Assembly (NCBI GenBank): GCA_029859085.1
Contig: JAOUDU010000057.1
Coordinates: 1-9,978 of the forward strand
Length of the DNA stretch: 9,978 nucleotides
Source: Gammaproteobacteria bacterium
GTDB taxonomy: Bacteria > Pseudomonadota > Gammaproteobacteria > Pseudomonadales > Halieaceae
Direction: 5' to 3'
Part shown: positions 1 to 7,428 of the stretch, piece by piece
Numbering within the stretch: the first letter of the stretch is position 1
Layout: each line of letters begins with the position of its first letter
The notes under the pieces: model-generated
Told to the model about the DNA's origin: nothing
What the model saw: the letters and a program-made list of their open reading frames with translations, nothing else
Databases searched by the model: none
Program-made: the position numbers and the translations under genes

Positions 1-915
1 GTGCCGGTAGGCCTCCGCTATGCCCAGCGCGGACTCGGGGATGGCCCCCAGGCCGCGCCACTCGAAACTCGGCCGCAGCTCGAACACCTCGCTGACCGCG
101 GCCTGGGCCCTGGGATTACCCGTGGGCGTTACCGCGCGGGTGTACTGGTTCTCGATGTCGGCGCGGCCCTCGTTGAGCTGGCGCACCAGCATCAGGATCG
201 ATTGCAGCACATCCAGTGGCTCGAAGCCTGCGATCACCACCGGTTTGTGATACTGCCGGGCGCAAAAGCCGTAGGCGTCGGAACCGATGATGACGCTGAC
301 ATGGGACGGCCCGATAAAACCGTCCACCTCCAGGGTCTCACCCTGGCCTGCCCCGGGAGGCACGTCCAGGATCGCTTTCATCGCGGCGGGGGTCAGCACG
401 TGGTTGCAGAACACCGAGAAGTTGTCGAGCCCGCCGCGCTGCGCCTCCAGGATGCCCAGGGCGGTGGGCGGCGTGGTGGTTTCAAAGCCGATGCCGAAGA
501 ACACCACCTGCCGGTCGGGGTTGGCCCGGGCCAGCTCCAGCGCATCGCTCACCGAATACACCATGCGCACATCCGCGCCCTCCGCCCTGGCGTGCAACAG
601 GCTGCGCCGCTTGCTGCCCGGTACCCGCAGCATGTCGCCGTAGCTCGCCAGGATGACCTCCGGGTGGTCGCACACGAGGCGGATGGCCATATCCAGGCGG
701 CCGATGGGCAGCACGCACACCGGGCAGCCGGGGCCGTGGATCAGCTCGATATTGGCGGGCAGCAGGTCGGGTATGCCGTAGCGGAACACCGCGTGGGTAT
801 GGCCGCCGCAGAACTCCATCAGGCGGTATTTCCGGTCGGGCCGCGCTTCTGTGCGCAGCGCCTGTGCCAGCCCCCGGGCGCGCTCGCCGTCGCGGAACTC
901 ATCAATGTATTTCAT
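1..915 (-). CDS. hypD: HypD, Fe-S protein for Fe(CN)2CO assembly (3' end cut off by window)
   Basis: HypD works with HypC as the scaffold on which the Fe(CN)2CO group of the [NiFe] site is built, using CN delivered by HypE/HypF. The visible 305 residues carry the family landmarks: MEFCGGHTHA at 33-42 (C36), GPGCPVCVLP at 61-70 (C64, C67; the CPxC pair), GFETTTP at 143-149, and a conserved stretch near ENQYTR at 255-260. HypD is usually about 370-380 residues, so roughly 70 residues, including the cysteines of the C-terminal 4Fe-4S site, lie beyond base 1. The ATG at 913-915 is preceded by GAGG five bases upstream and overlaps the end of hypC by 14 bases, which suggests coupled synthesis of the two partners. 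The frame is open to the window edge with no stop. Identity is very secure from the motifs; completeness cannot be judged here. Confidence 0.97.
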   Translation of the reverse strand, partial: MKYIDEFRDGERARGLAQALRTEARPDRKYRLMEFCGGHTHAVFRYGIPDLLPANIELIHGPGCPVCVLPIGRLDMAIRLVCDHPEVILASYGDMLRVPGSKRRSLLHARAEGADVRMVYSVSDALELARANPDRQVVFFGIGFETTTPPTALGILEAQRGGLDNFSVFCNHVLTPAAMKAILDVPPGAGQGETLEVDGFIGPSHVSVIIGSDAYGFCARQYHKPVVIAGFEPLDVLQSILMLVRQLNEGRADIENQYTRAVTPTGNPRAQAAVSEVFELRPSFEWRGLGAIPESALGIAEAYRH

Positions 916-1156
916 GGCTGCCTCGCTGGCTCATTTCACTGGCAAGGCCGATCGCGGCCATTGCCTCCAGGGTTTTTTGCGCCTCGTGCTCGTTCAGTTT
1001 GGCCAGGGCGTAACCCACGTGCAGGATGACGTAGTCTCCCACCTGCAGGTCGTCCACCAGGTCGGTCCCGATTTCCCGGATGACGCCCCCCGCCGACGCC
1101 AGGGCCCGGTCGTGGGCCAGGATCTCGGTAATGCGTACAGGTATTGCCAGGCACAT
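902..1156 (-). CDS. hypC: HypC, hydrogenase maturation chaperone
   Basis: HypC is a small cytoplasmic chaperone that binds HypD during iron-site assembly and then carries the Fe(CN)2CO unit to the large-subunit precursor. The 84-residue product is of normal family length and starts MCLAIP; Cys2, exposed after removal of the initiator Met, is the essential ligand. The conserved His of the family is H46 in ILHVGYALAKL. The ATG at 1154-1156 has a GAGGT ribosome site five to six bases upstream, and lies 19 bases after the hypF stop, the largest intergenic gap in the window. The 3' end overlaps hypD. It is one of two HypC-family genes here; this one, beside hypD, should be the general (pleiotropic) copy, while the longer one at 7816-8208 is enzyme-specific. 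That division is inferred from position and known homologues. Confidence 0.97.
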   Translation of the reverse strand: MCLAIPVRITEILAHDRALASAGGVIREIGTDLVDDLQVGDYVILHVGYALAKLNEHEAQKTLEAMAAIGLASEMSQRGSHEIH

Positions 1157-1175
1157 GGTTGAACCTCGTATTCAG

Positions 1176-3473
1176 TCAGTGTTGTCTGGGACTGCGCTGC
1201 GCCACCCAGGCCTGCCCCAGGCTGATCGCGCCGTCATTGGGCGGCATCGCGGTGGCGGCCAGCACCTGCAGCCCGCGTTGTTGCAAGCGCGCCGGTATCT
1301 CCCTGGCCAGGTGGGCGTTCAGGAAGCAGCCCCCGCACAGCGCGACAGTGTCCACCCCCGATAGCAGCGCCGCGGCGGCGACCCACTCGGTTACCGCCTC
1401 GACCAGGGTGCCGTGCAACCAGTCGGCCCCCAGCGCGGGCTCCCTGCAATCCGCCAGCCGGGCCAGCAGCGGGCTGAAATCCAGCACCCCTGCGGCCAGG
1501 GTGTAGCCGTTGCGCAGCGCAAGCGGTTGCCGGGCCAGCCCTTCCAGGCGCATCGGGGGTTCCCCCTCAAAGCTGGCCCGGTCGCATACGCCAAGCAAAC
1601 CGGCGGCGGCGTCGAATAATCGCCCGGCGGCGGTGGTGACCGGCGCCGCACCGGTCGCCAGCAGTTGCGCCAGTGCCGGCGCCAGTGGCTGGCTGGCGAA
1701 GCGGACGGCGATCTCGTCGCCGCGCCCCAGCTGCTGCAGTACCCCGGCGGCCATGCGCCAGGGTTCGCGCGCGGCGGCATCGCCCCCGGGCAGGGCCAGC
1801 GGCGCGAAATGCCCCAGCCGTTCGAAGCTGCCACCGTCCACCAGTAATAACTCGCCGCCCCAGGACTCGCCGTTGCTGCCGGTGCCGTGGCCGTCCAGGG
1901 TGACGGCGAGGGCGGGGGCCTCGCGGCCGTGCTCAGCCAGGACCGCACCGGCGTGGGCGTGGTGGTGCTGCACCCGCACCAGGGGCAGGTCCAGGCTGGC
2001 GCCCAGTCGTTCCGCCAGCCGGGTGGAGGCGAAATCGTTGTTCCAGTCGCAGGCCAGCAGTTGCGGGCGCGCCTGCAACATGGCCTGCAGCGCGGCGGCG
2101 GTCTCGGCGTGGAAGGCCACCGCCGCCGGCGTATCCAGGTCCCCGACATGCTGGGAAATATAGGCCAGGTCACCCCGGGTCATGGCCACGGTGGATTTCA
2201 GGTGGGCGCCCAGGGCCAGTACCCTCGGGCCGTCCTTCGCCAGGCTGATGGCATGGGGGGTATAGCCCCGGGCGCGGCGAATAATCGTGCTGGCGCCGGG
2301 CGTCACGCGCAGCACGGAGTCATCCGCCCGCGCCGCTATCTCCCGGTCGTGGTGAAGCACCAGGTCGGCAATGCCGGCCAGCCGCCGCTGTGCCTCGCCG
2401 GCGTCGATCAGCAGCGGGTCGCCGCTGATATTGGCGCTGGTCATCACCAGCACCAACTCGTTGGCCTCGTCCAGCCACTGTCGCCCCGGGGGTTTCCCGA
2501 GCAGCGCGTAAAACAGCAGGTAGTGGATGGCGGTGTAGGGCAGCATCAGGCCCAGCGTGTCGAGGCCCGGCGACAGGGCCGGGCTGAGCGGGGGCGGGTC
2601 CCCGGTTTCCGGCAGCCCCGGGGCCGGCAGCACCACCACCGGTCGCTCGGGGCTTGCCAGCGCCGCGGCAGCGGTCGCGTCCAGTTGCACATGGCGCGCC
2701 GCGCTCGCGGTGTTCAGCACCATTACCGCAAACGGTTTGCCGTCGCGCAGTTTGCGCTGGCGCAGGTTCTCCACCGCAGTGTGATCGCGGGCATTGCAGG
2801 CCAGGTGATAACCCCCCAGGCCCTTGATCGCGACTATGCGGCCGGCGCCCAGCGCGCTGGCCAGGTCGTCGATATCCCCGGACAGGCGGGGGCCGCAGTC
2901 GTGGCAGGCCACCGGCTCGGCGTGAAAGCGCCGGCTGGCGGGATCGGTGTATTCAGCGTGACAGGCCTGGCACAGGGCAAAGTCCGCCATGCTGGTGTTG
3001 GCGCGATCGTAGGGCAGGCGGCGGGTCATCGTGAAACGCGGGCCGCAGTCGCAGCAGGCGATAAAGGGGTGCAGGTAGCGCCGGTTGCCCGGGTCGAATA
3101 ACTCGCCCAGGCACGCATCGCAGATGGCCGTGTCCGCCGGGATCGCGGCGCCGCTGGCCGCGCCGGGTGCCGTTTCGAGTATTTCGAAGCCGCTGCCCTG
3201 GCCCAGGGCCATCGGCGCCTGGATCAGGCTGTCGATCCGGGCCAGCGGCGGGGCCTCCCGCTGCAGCAGCTGGACGAAGTCGTCCAGGCGGACGCCCTGG
3301 GCCTCGATCACCACTCCCTCGGGACCGTTGTGGACACTGCCGGTAATGCCCAGCCGCGCGGCGCAGCGATACACGTGGGGGCGAAAGCCCACGCCCTGCA
3401 CCAGCCCGCGCAGCCGGATGCGCCGCCGTTCCAGGGCGCTCTCGAGTGCAGGGCTGTGGGCCGGGGAGTTCAC
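1176..3473 (-). CDS. hypF: HypF, carbamoyltransferase for cyanide ligand synthesis
   Basis: HypF uses carbamoyl phosphate and ATP to make carbamoyl-AMP and passes the carbamoyl group to the C-terminal Cys of HypE, the precursor of the CN ligands. The 765 residues show all expected domains in order: an acylphosphatase domain (about 19-103; VQGVGFR at 25-31, N49), two zinc fingers with C-x2-C-x18-C-x2-C spacing (C118/C121/C140/C143 and C168/C171/C190/C193), a YrdC-like domain (about 200-400; KGLGGYHLACNA from 217, TSANISGDP from 345), and a Kae1-like carbamoyltransferase domain with HHHAH at 503-507, LDGHGTG from 526, CGGCFLN at 713-719 and PPNDGAISLGQA from 744. E. coli HypF is about 750 residues, so it is full length. 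The start is the GTG at 3471-3473, three bases after the hypB stop; its ribosome site is weak, so coupling to hypB is likely. The CGGC segment differs slightly from the usual GGVF form, but nothing suggests inactivation. Confidence 0.97.
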   Translation of the reverse strand: MNSPAHSPALESALERRRIRLRGLVQGVGFRPHVYRCAARLGITGSVHNGPEGVVIEAQGVRLDDFVQLLQREAPPLARIDSLIQAPMALGQGSGFEILETAPGAASGAAIPADTAICDACLGELFDPGNRRYLHPFIACCDCGPRFTMTRRLPYDRANTSMADFALCQACHAEYTDPASRRFHAEPVACHDCGPRLSGDIDDLASALGAGRIVAIKGLGGYHLACNARDHTAVENLRQRKLRDGKPFAVMVLNTASAARHVQLDATAAAALASPERPVVVLPAPGLPETGDPPPLSPALSPGLDTLGLMLPYTAIHYLLFYALLGKPPGRQWLDEANELVLVMTSANISGDPLLIDAGEAQRRLAGIADLVLHHDREIAARADDSVLRVTPGASTIIRRARGYTPHAISLAKDGPRVLALGAHLKSTVAMTRGDLAYISQHVGDLDTPAAVAFHAETAAALQAMLQARPQLLACDWNNDFASTRLAERLGASLDLPLVRVQHHHAHAGAVLAEHGREAPALAVTLDGHGTGSNGESWGGELLLVDGGSFERLGHFAPLALPGGDAAAREPWRMAAGVLQQLGRGDEIAVRFASQPLAPALAQLLATGAAPVTTAAGRLFDAAAGLLGVCDRASFEGEPPMRLEGLARQPLALRNGYTLAAGVLDFSPLLARLADCREPALGADWLHGTLVEAVTEWVAAAALLSGVDTVALCGGCFLNAHLAREIPARLQQRGLQVLAATAMPPNDGAISLGQAWVAQRSPRQH

Positions 3474-3476
3474 TGT

Positions 3477-4376
3477 TCAGGCACTCGCCACTGCCATGTC
3501 CCGGGCCGCCCCAATCCATTTCAGCCAGCGATCGATGCCCTCGCCGGTGGTGGCCGATACCTTGATCACCGCGATCGAGGGGTTTACCCGGCGGGCGTTG
3601 GCAATCAGCAGGTCCACGTCGAAATCGAGGTGGGGCAGCAGGTCGACCTTGGACACCAGCATCAGGCTGCTTGCGGCGAACATATTGGGGTACTTCAGCG
3701 GCTTGTCCTCCCCCTCGGTCACCGAGGCGATCACCACCTTGTGGGCTTCTCCCAGGTCGAAGCCGGCGGGGCAGACCAGGTTGCCCACGTTCTCGATGAA
3801 CAGGATACCGTCCTGCACATGCAGCCGGTGGAAGGCCTCGTCGATCATCGCCGCGTCCAGGTGGCAGCCGCGGCCGGTATTCACCTGGATTGCCGGGGCG
3901 CCGGTGGCGCGAATGCGATCGGCATCCGCCGATGTCTCCTGGTCGCCCTCGATCACCGCCACGGTGGTGCCCGGCAGCAGCCGCTGCAGCGACGCCACCA
4001 GCAGGCTGGTTTTGCCCGCCCCCGGGGAGGACACCAGGTTGAGCGCCAGCACGCCGTGGCTGTTGAAATGCCGCCGGTTGTGCGCCGCCAGCGCGTTGTT
4101 CTTGCCCAGGATATCCTGCTCGACGCTCACCAGGTGCGCGCGCCGGGACGGGTCATCCCGCAGGCTGTGCACGTCACCCGCGGGGGCGGGGTGAGAGTGG
4201 TCGTGATGGGAGTGATCGTGATCGTGATCGTGGTGAACATGCGCATGATCATGGTGAGTGTGACCGTGATCGTGTTCATGGTCGTGATGACGGTGGTCAT
4301 GCGCGGTATGGCCCTGCGCCTGTTCGCCCATCTCCAACCGGGTTTCGCCCTTGCCACAACCGCATACACCGCACAT
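3477..4376 (-). CDS. hypB: HypB, nickel-binding GTPase
   Basis: HypB is a SIMIBI-class GTPase that, with HypA, delivers nickel to the large-subunit precursor in the cytoplasm. The 299-residue product starts MCGVCGCG, so C2, C5 and C7 form the high-affinity N-terminal nickel site. Residues 23-62 are a histidine/aspartate-rich segment with 22 His in 40 residues, as in rhizobial HypB, which can store nickel. The GTPase core follows: Walker [10 protein letters not shown] at 116-124, VIEGDQET at 141-148, the G-domain metal site C171-H172 in [17 protein letters not shown] at 195-203, and SKVDLLP at 242-248 in the place of NKxD. The ATG at 4374-4376 overlaps the hypA stop by one base (TGATG) and has a near-perfect ribosome site. 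The frame stays open upstream to 4790, but that part lacks homology and overlaps hypA, so it was rejected. Confidence 0.97.
   Translation of the reverse strand: MCGVCGCGKGETRLEMGEQAQGHTAHDHRHHDHEHDHGHTHHDHAHVHHDHDHDHSHHDHSHPAPAGDVHSLRDDPSRRAHLVSVEQDILGKNNALAAHNRRHFNSHGVLALNLVSSPGAGKTSLLVASLQRLLPGTTVAVIEGDQETSADADRIRATGAPAIQVNTGRGCHLDAAMIDEAFHRLHVQDGILFIENVGNLVCPAGFDLGEAHKVVIASVTEGEDKPLKYPNMFAASSLMLVSKVDLLPHLDFDVDLLIANARRVNPSIAVIKVSATTGEGIDRWLKWIGAARDMAVASA
4191..4310 (-). repeat. His/Asp-rich coding repeat inside hypB
   Basis: This stretch encodes HypB residues 23-62. It is an imperfect run of His-Asp and His-His-Asp units, giving on the plus strand short reiterations such as gtgatcgtgatcg. 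It holds 22 His codons in 40. The repeat keeps the reading frame, so it is a protein metal-binding segment and not a separate DNA element. Such runs expand and contract easily between strains. Confidence 0.85.
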
Positions 4377-4717
4377 CAGATCACCTCCAGTTCTTTCAGG
4401 CGCAATTCCTCGCCCTGTTCCACGATCAGGCCGAAGCCGCCGCAATCCGGGCAGGCTTCGCCGCGCCGCGCTATGGTCACCAGCCGCGAGCAGTCCATAC
4501 ACCATGCGCGCCCCTGGATCTCCCGTATCTCCAGCACCGCGCCTTCCGCCGGGGAGTTTCTGGCCTCCACGTCGAAGGCGAAATCCAGGGCGTGTGGATC
4601 GACATGCCCGAGCACGCCCACCTCCACGATCACCCGCCGCACCCGCCGGAAGCCGCGCTGCCGCTGCTGGTCGCGAATCAGGTCCACCAGGCTGTTGCAC
4701 AGGGCGATCTCGTGCAT
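4376..4717 (-). CDS. hypA: HypA, nickel metallochaperone
   Basis: HypA binds nickel and, with HypB, inserts it into the hydrogenase large subunit. The 113-residue product is the usual length. It begins MHEIALC, so H2 (the conserved N-terminal Ni ligand) and E3 are present, and it ends with a zinc-binding hairpin made of C73-x2-C76 and C89-x2-C92. The ATG at 4715-4717 was chosen over an in-frame TTG nine bases upstream because the family needs the His directly after the initiator Met. It lies five bases after the hupK stop, with a G-rich ribosome site (GGGGGA) about nine bases before the start. The last codons of hypA also supply the strong ribosome site of hypB, so translation of the two partners is probably linked. 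Confidence 0.97.
   Translation of the reverse strand: MHEIALCNSLVDLIRDQQRQRGFRRVRRVIVEVGVLGHVDPHALDFAFDVEARNSPAEGAVLEIREIQGRAWCMDCSRLVTIARRGEACPDCGGFGLIVEQGEELRLKELEVI
4380..4388 (-). promoter_or_regulatory. Strong ribosome binding site of hypB
   Basis: The message reads GGAGGTGAT, then CTG, then the hypB ATG. Nine bases pair with the 3' end of 16S rRNA and the GGAGG core sits seven bases from the start. It is embedded in the last codons of hypA and fixes the hypB start at 4376. Confidence 0.8.
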
Positions 4718-4722
4718 GCCAC

Positions 4723-5808
4723 TCAATCCCCCGCCTGCAAGTGCAGGGCCCAGGGCGCGCAGGGGTCGTAGCTCGCCACCAGCAGTGCAACCTGCCGCCT
4801 TGTCGGCGCCGCCAGCGCCCCGAGCCTGGCCGCCACCGGTCCCCGCGGGCCGAAATGCCAGTCGGTGGGAGCCAGCACCCGCCAGTCCATCACGGTATCG
4901 ACCGCCGGGGCCAGCGCCACCCGGTGGAATACCGGCCCCCGGGCGGTAACGGCGCAGCCGATGCCGTACCTCGTATTGCCGGTTTTATAGGCAGGCTCCG
5001 ACGGTGACCAGGCGCTGGCCTGGACGTCGGCGGCGTAATCCGTATTTCCCGCCAGCGCCCTGATGACCGCGCGGACATCAAGCAACTGCGCCAGCAGCCG
5101 GCTCATTACCGTGCTGCCCATGGCGGCCTGTAACTCGCTCAGCAACGGGTCCCGCCCCATGGCAAGGGGTCCCACCTGCAGTGGGCTGCCCGCCGGGTCC
5201 AGGTGGTCGAAGGGCTCACAGGCCAGGGCGGCGGATGCCGCTTCCCGCCAGCGGCCCGGGTCCAGCATCGGCGCCGGCGTCTCTGCCGCCGGCTCCATTG
5301 CCTCGGCCTCCCGGGCGAGGCGGATAACCCTGGCCGCAAGGCTGTCGCTCGCGCCCACCCACTGCATGAGCTTATCGAGACTGTCGACCTCCTCCAGGCC
5401 CTTTGCCAGCAGCCGCAGGGCCGCGCTGCGCTCGCGCTCGCCGGCCGCCTGGTACACAGTTTTCAGTGCCGCCATCTGGCGGGCTTCACCCAGCAGGTCG
5501 GCCCAGTCGACGGTGAGGCGCCAGGCGCAGGCCAGTGCCTGTTCCTGGCACAGGGCCTGGTCGCTCTTGCGCAGCTGCTCCCGGTCAGGCGCCTGGCGGC
5601 GGGCCGCCGCCACCGCACCGGCTGCGGCTATCGCCTGGGCGGCGCCACAGATCGGCAACAGCATCGGGATGCGCGCCAGCGCGGCCTCGACCGGCAGGCC
5701 TGCCAGCGCCCGGGCGATGGCAGGTCGCTGCTGGCGGATGTCGACACTGTCCTGCCCGAGGTGGATATCGATGCGCGGGCCGGCGGTATCAGGCTGATTG
5801 GGTATCAC
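4723..5808 (-). CDS. hupK: HupK/HoxV, large-subunit-like assembly scaffold
   Basis: HupK (HoxV) proteins resemble the hydrogenase large subunit and are thought to act as a temporary scaffold for the Fe(CN)2CO unit before it reaches HupL; in Ralstonia HoxV works with the HypC-like HoxL. The 361-residue product keeps degenerate remains of large-subunit motifs: PICGAAQ at 52-58 in place of [20 protein letters not shown] near 311-324 matching [12 protein letters not shown] of HupL, and DPCAPWALH at 348-356 in place of DPCxxCxxH. The protein ends five residues after H356, so it lacks the 15-residue removable tail of HupL. The start is a GTG at 5806-5808, overlapping hupIJ by 20 bases, with a weak GGGAG site at a long spacing; I found no better start. 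It is followed by hypA after five bases. Family assignment is strong from motifs and position; the scaffold role is from homologues. Confidence 0.9.
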   Translation of the reverse strand: MIPNQPDTAGPRIDIHLGQDSVDIRQQRPAIARALAGLPVEAALARIPMLLPICGAAQAIAAAGAVAAARRQAPDREQLRKSDQALCQEQALACAWRLTVDWADLLGEARQMAALKTVYQAAGERERSAALRLLAKGLEEVDSLDKLMQWVGASDSLAARVIRLAREAEAMEPAAETPAPMLDPGRWREAASAALACEPFDHLDPAGSPLQVGPLAMGRDPLLSELQAAMGSTVMSRLLAQLLDVRAVIRALAGNTDYAADVQASAWSPSEPAYKTGNTRYGIGCAVTARGPVFHRVALAPAVDTVMDWRVLAPTDWHFGPRGPVAARLGALAAPTRRQVALLVASYDPCAPWALHLQAGD

Positions 5809-6529
5809 GGTCGCGGCTGCTCCCGCCCCGCAGAAAACGGCGGCGGCTCATGGCTGGCGATTCAGTGCTGGCAGCGGGCTCCCTCAGCAGTTCTTCCAGG
5901 GCATGCCGCGCAACCTGTTCCGCCACCGCGGGGTCGTCGAATTCATCCATCGGCGAGAACAGCGAACAGGTTTCCAGCGGGCCGATCCCCGCCAGCTGCC
6001 CGGCGATGAACGAGTAACTGCCGGAGGGAAAGACCAGCTCCCGCTTGGTGCCCTCCATGCGGCCAGCGGTATCTGCCAGCGGGAGCAGGGTGATGTTCAT
6101 GCACCAGGGCGTGGTCACCACGCCCAGCAGGCCCTCCTGGACGCGGTGCAGCCCGACCACCCGGACGTCGAGCTGATGGTTGTACACCGGCAGTTCGCGC
6201 ATCCTGCAGGCGACCGCGCTGTAGGCCTCCAGCAGCTGCTGTTCGCGCTCCCTGATCAGGTCGAGCCCCGCGGGCTGCAGCGGGTGCGGACGCGGGTCCG
6301 AATTGGCTGCGCCGCGATCGGATATGACCATGAACTGCTGGGGCGCGTTGTCGCAGTTGGGACAGCGCCAGTGGGAGGGCAGGTCGGCAAAGGCGGTGCC
6401 GGGGGGAACCTGCCAGGTCTCGTCGCCGAGCGCCGGGTCGTAGACCCACCAGCACACCCCGCACTCCAGCACCGAACCCGGGTCGATACGGCTGTTGTTG
6501 CCGCCGAAGGAACTTTCGAAGCCGTTCAT
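5789..6529 (-). CDS. hupIJ: Rubredoxin-HybE/HupJ fusion, hydrogenase assembly protein
   Basis: This single 246-residue protein joins two hup functions. Residues about 20-67 are a rubredoxin with an Fe(Cys)4 site (C23-x2-C26 and C56-x2-C59, with the WWVYDPALGD type of core). Residues about 88-215 match the HybE/HupJ chaperone family, including TTPWCMNITLLP at 139-150, FPSGSYSF at 167-174 and CSLFSPM at 188-194. In rhizobia and Azotobacter these are separate genes (hupI/hoxR and hupJ/hoxT). Rubredoxin is linked to oxygen protection or electron transfer during maturation; HybE-type proteins act on Tat-exported hydrogenases and their small-subunit precursor. The C-terminus ends in a basic SRRRFLRG segment. 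The ATG at 6527-6529 overlaps the hupH stop as ATGA; no clear ribosome site precedes it, so reinitiation after hupH is likely. The frame is open upstream to 6676, but that part lies inside hupH and has no family similarity. Confidence 0.93.
   Translation of the reverse strand: MNGFESSFGGNNSRIDPGSVLECGVCWWVYDPALGDETWQVPPGTAFADLPSHWRCPNCDNAPQQFMVISDRGAANSDPRPHPLQPAGLDLIREREQQLLEAYSAVACRMRELPVYNHQLDVRVVGLHRVQEGLLGVVTTPWCMNITLLPLADTAGRMEGTKRELVFPSGSYSFIAGQLAGIGPLETCSLFSPMDEFDDPAVAEQVARHALEELLREPAASTESPAMSRRRFLRGGSSRDRDTQSA
5825..5848 (-). other. C-terminal twin-arginine-like motif in HupIJ
   Basis: Residues 228-235 read SRRRFLRG, close to the S/T-R-R-x-F-L-K core of Tat signal peptides such as those of hydrogenase small subunits. 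Here it lies at the C-terminus, 11 residues from the end, with no hydrophobic stretch after it, so it cannot act as an ordinary export signal. Confidence 0.6.
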
Positions 6530-7428
6530 GCGAGGTAGGTTTCCAGGATCTCTGCGAGGCGCTCGGCGGAGTCCTCCAGGTCCTGGCGCGCGGCCAGGGC
6601 GGCATCGGGGATCCTGCCGATCTCGATGGTATCCATGATGGTCTTGCCCATGCCGTTGACGTATTGCACCGCCCACACGTGGCGCACCGTGGTGGCCATG
6701 ACCCGGCAGTTGCCGAACCCGCCGGAATCCAGCACCAGCTCCGCCCGGCCCAGTACGTCGATCAGCATTTGCTGGTCCGCCTCGCTGGTGGGCAGCAGGG
6801 TGAAATTGAGCACCCGGTTGTGCTCGATGCCCGGGTGCCAGGCGGCGGCGTGTTGATTGATCTCCGCCAGCAGTGCCGGGGCGTTCATGACGCCCGGTCC
6901 CCCCGGCGGCAGGGGCAGGGGCGCTTTGCGCAAACTGGCCGCGGCCCGGGTGATCACCGAGGGGATGCTGGCCACCTCCAGGTACTGGCTGCCGTCAGAG
7001 CCGGTGAGGTGCCACACGCCCGGCAGTACCGACTCGGTAATGGTGTATCGCACGCCGTCCAGGGTGACGCTGCCGCTGACCTCGCCCTCACCCAGCATCT
7101 CCAGCAGGGACTGGCGGGAATCCGCATCCAGGTCGACCATCTCCAGTGTGTGGCCGTCACCGCCGGCGGCGGCGCTGGCCACAGCGCGGCGCAATTGTTC
7201 CAGTCGCCCGCGCAGCAGCGGGCCCGGTTCGAAGCCCACCGGCAGCCGTGGCGTTGCCGGTCGCAGCATGGAGGGCATGCCCAGTAGCGCCAGCGCATCG
7301 TCGGTTTCGCCGGCATCCAGGAATACGCCCCGGGGCTGCTCCTCCCCGGTCCAGATCATCGGGTTTTCCCTCACGAGGCCGGGAGTCGGGTCGAGGCTCG
7401 TGACGGGAATAAGTTCAGGATCGCTCAT
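6526..7428 (-). CDS. hupH: HupH/HyaF hydrogenase maturation protein
   Basis: HupH (HyaF in E. coli, HoxQ in Ralstonia/Azotobacter) is needed for assembly of uptake hydrogenases; it is linked to small-subunit maturation, but its chemistry is not known. The 300-residue product is near the family's usual length (E. coli HyaF is about 285). The C-terminal two thirds contain two related segments: LLEMLGEGEVSGSV from 108, running to about 157, and LIDVLGRAELVLDSGGFGNC from 222, running to about 274. Both pair an LG-x-(G/A)-E helix end with a following beta stretch that contains a VW dipeptide. The ATG at 7426-7428 overlaps the hupG stop as ATGA. The frame is open 120 bases further upstream, but that part lies in hupG and reads as low-complexity Arg/Gly/Pro, so it was not used. 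The assignment rests on motif recall and position. Confidence 0.92.
   Translation of the reverse strand: MSDPELIPVTSLDPTPGLVRENPMIWTGEEQPRGVFLDAGETDDALALLGMPSMLRPATPRLPVGFEPGPLLRGRLEQLRRAVASAAAGGDGHTLEMVDLDADSRQSLLEMLGEGEVSGSVTLDGVRYTITESVLPGVWHLTGSDGSQYLEVASIPSVITRAAASLRKAPLPLPPGGPGVMNAPALLAEINQHAAAWHPGIEHNRVLNFTLLPTSEADQQMLIDVLGRAELVLDSGGFGNCRVMATTVRHVWAVQYVNGMGKTIMDTIEIGRIPDAALAARQDLEDSAERLAEILETYLA

Noticed and set aside
1..1029. Long plus-strand open frame over the left end
   Set aside because: It is the complement of hypD, whose minus-strand reading gives all HypD motifs. The plus-strand product is low-complexity and unlike any family I know; such shadows are common in GC-rich DNA.
1887..3101. 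404-residue plus-strand open frame opposite hypF
   Set aside because: The product is Gly/Gln/Arg/Val-rich without recognisable motifs, while the minus strand holds the complete, conserved HypF domains.
4191..4310. Short-period repeat as a possible CRISPR, iteron set or minisatellite
   Set aside because: There are no spacers or fixed unit length, and the pattern follows His/Asp codons in the hypB frame.
4718..4726. Upstream TTG start for hypA
   Set aside because: It would add three residues before MHE; the family requires His2 directly after the initiator Met for nickel binding.
3330..4949. Long plus-strand open frame with a V/I/M-rich stretch that resembles a membrane segment
   Set aside because: It lies antisense to hypB and hypA. 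The hydrophobic stretch is just the complement of the His/Asp codons of HypB (CAC/CAT and GAC/GAT read as GTG/ATG and GTC/ATC).
5789..5848. Small gene starting at the internal Met before SRRRFLRG, as a Tat-exported peptide
   Set aside because: It would be only about 20 residues, with no hydrophobic region or ribosome site, and is in frame with the HupIJ C-terminus.
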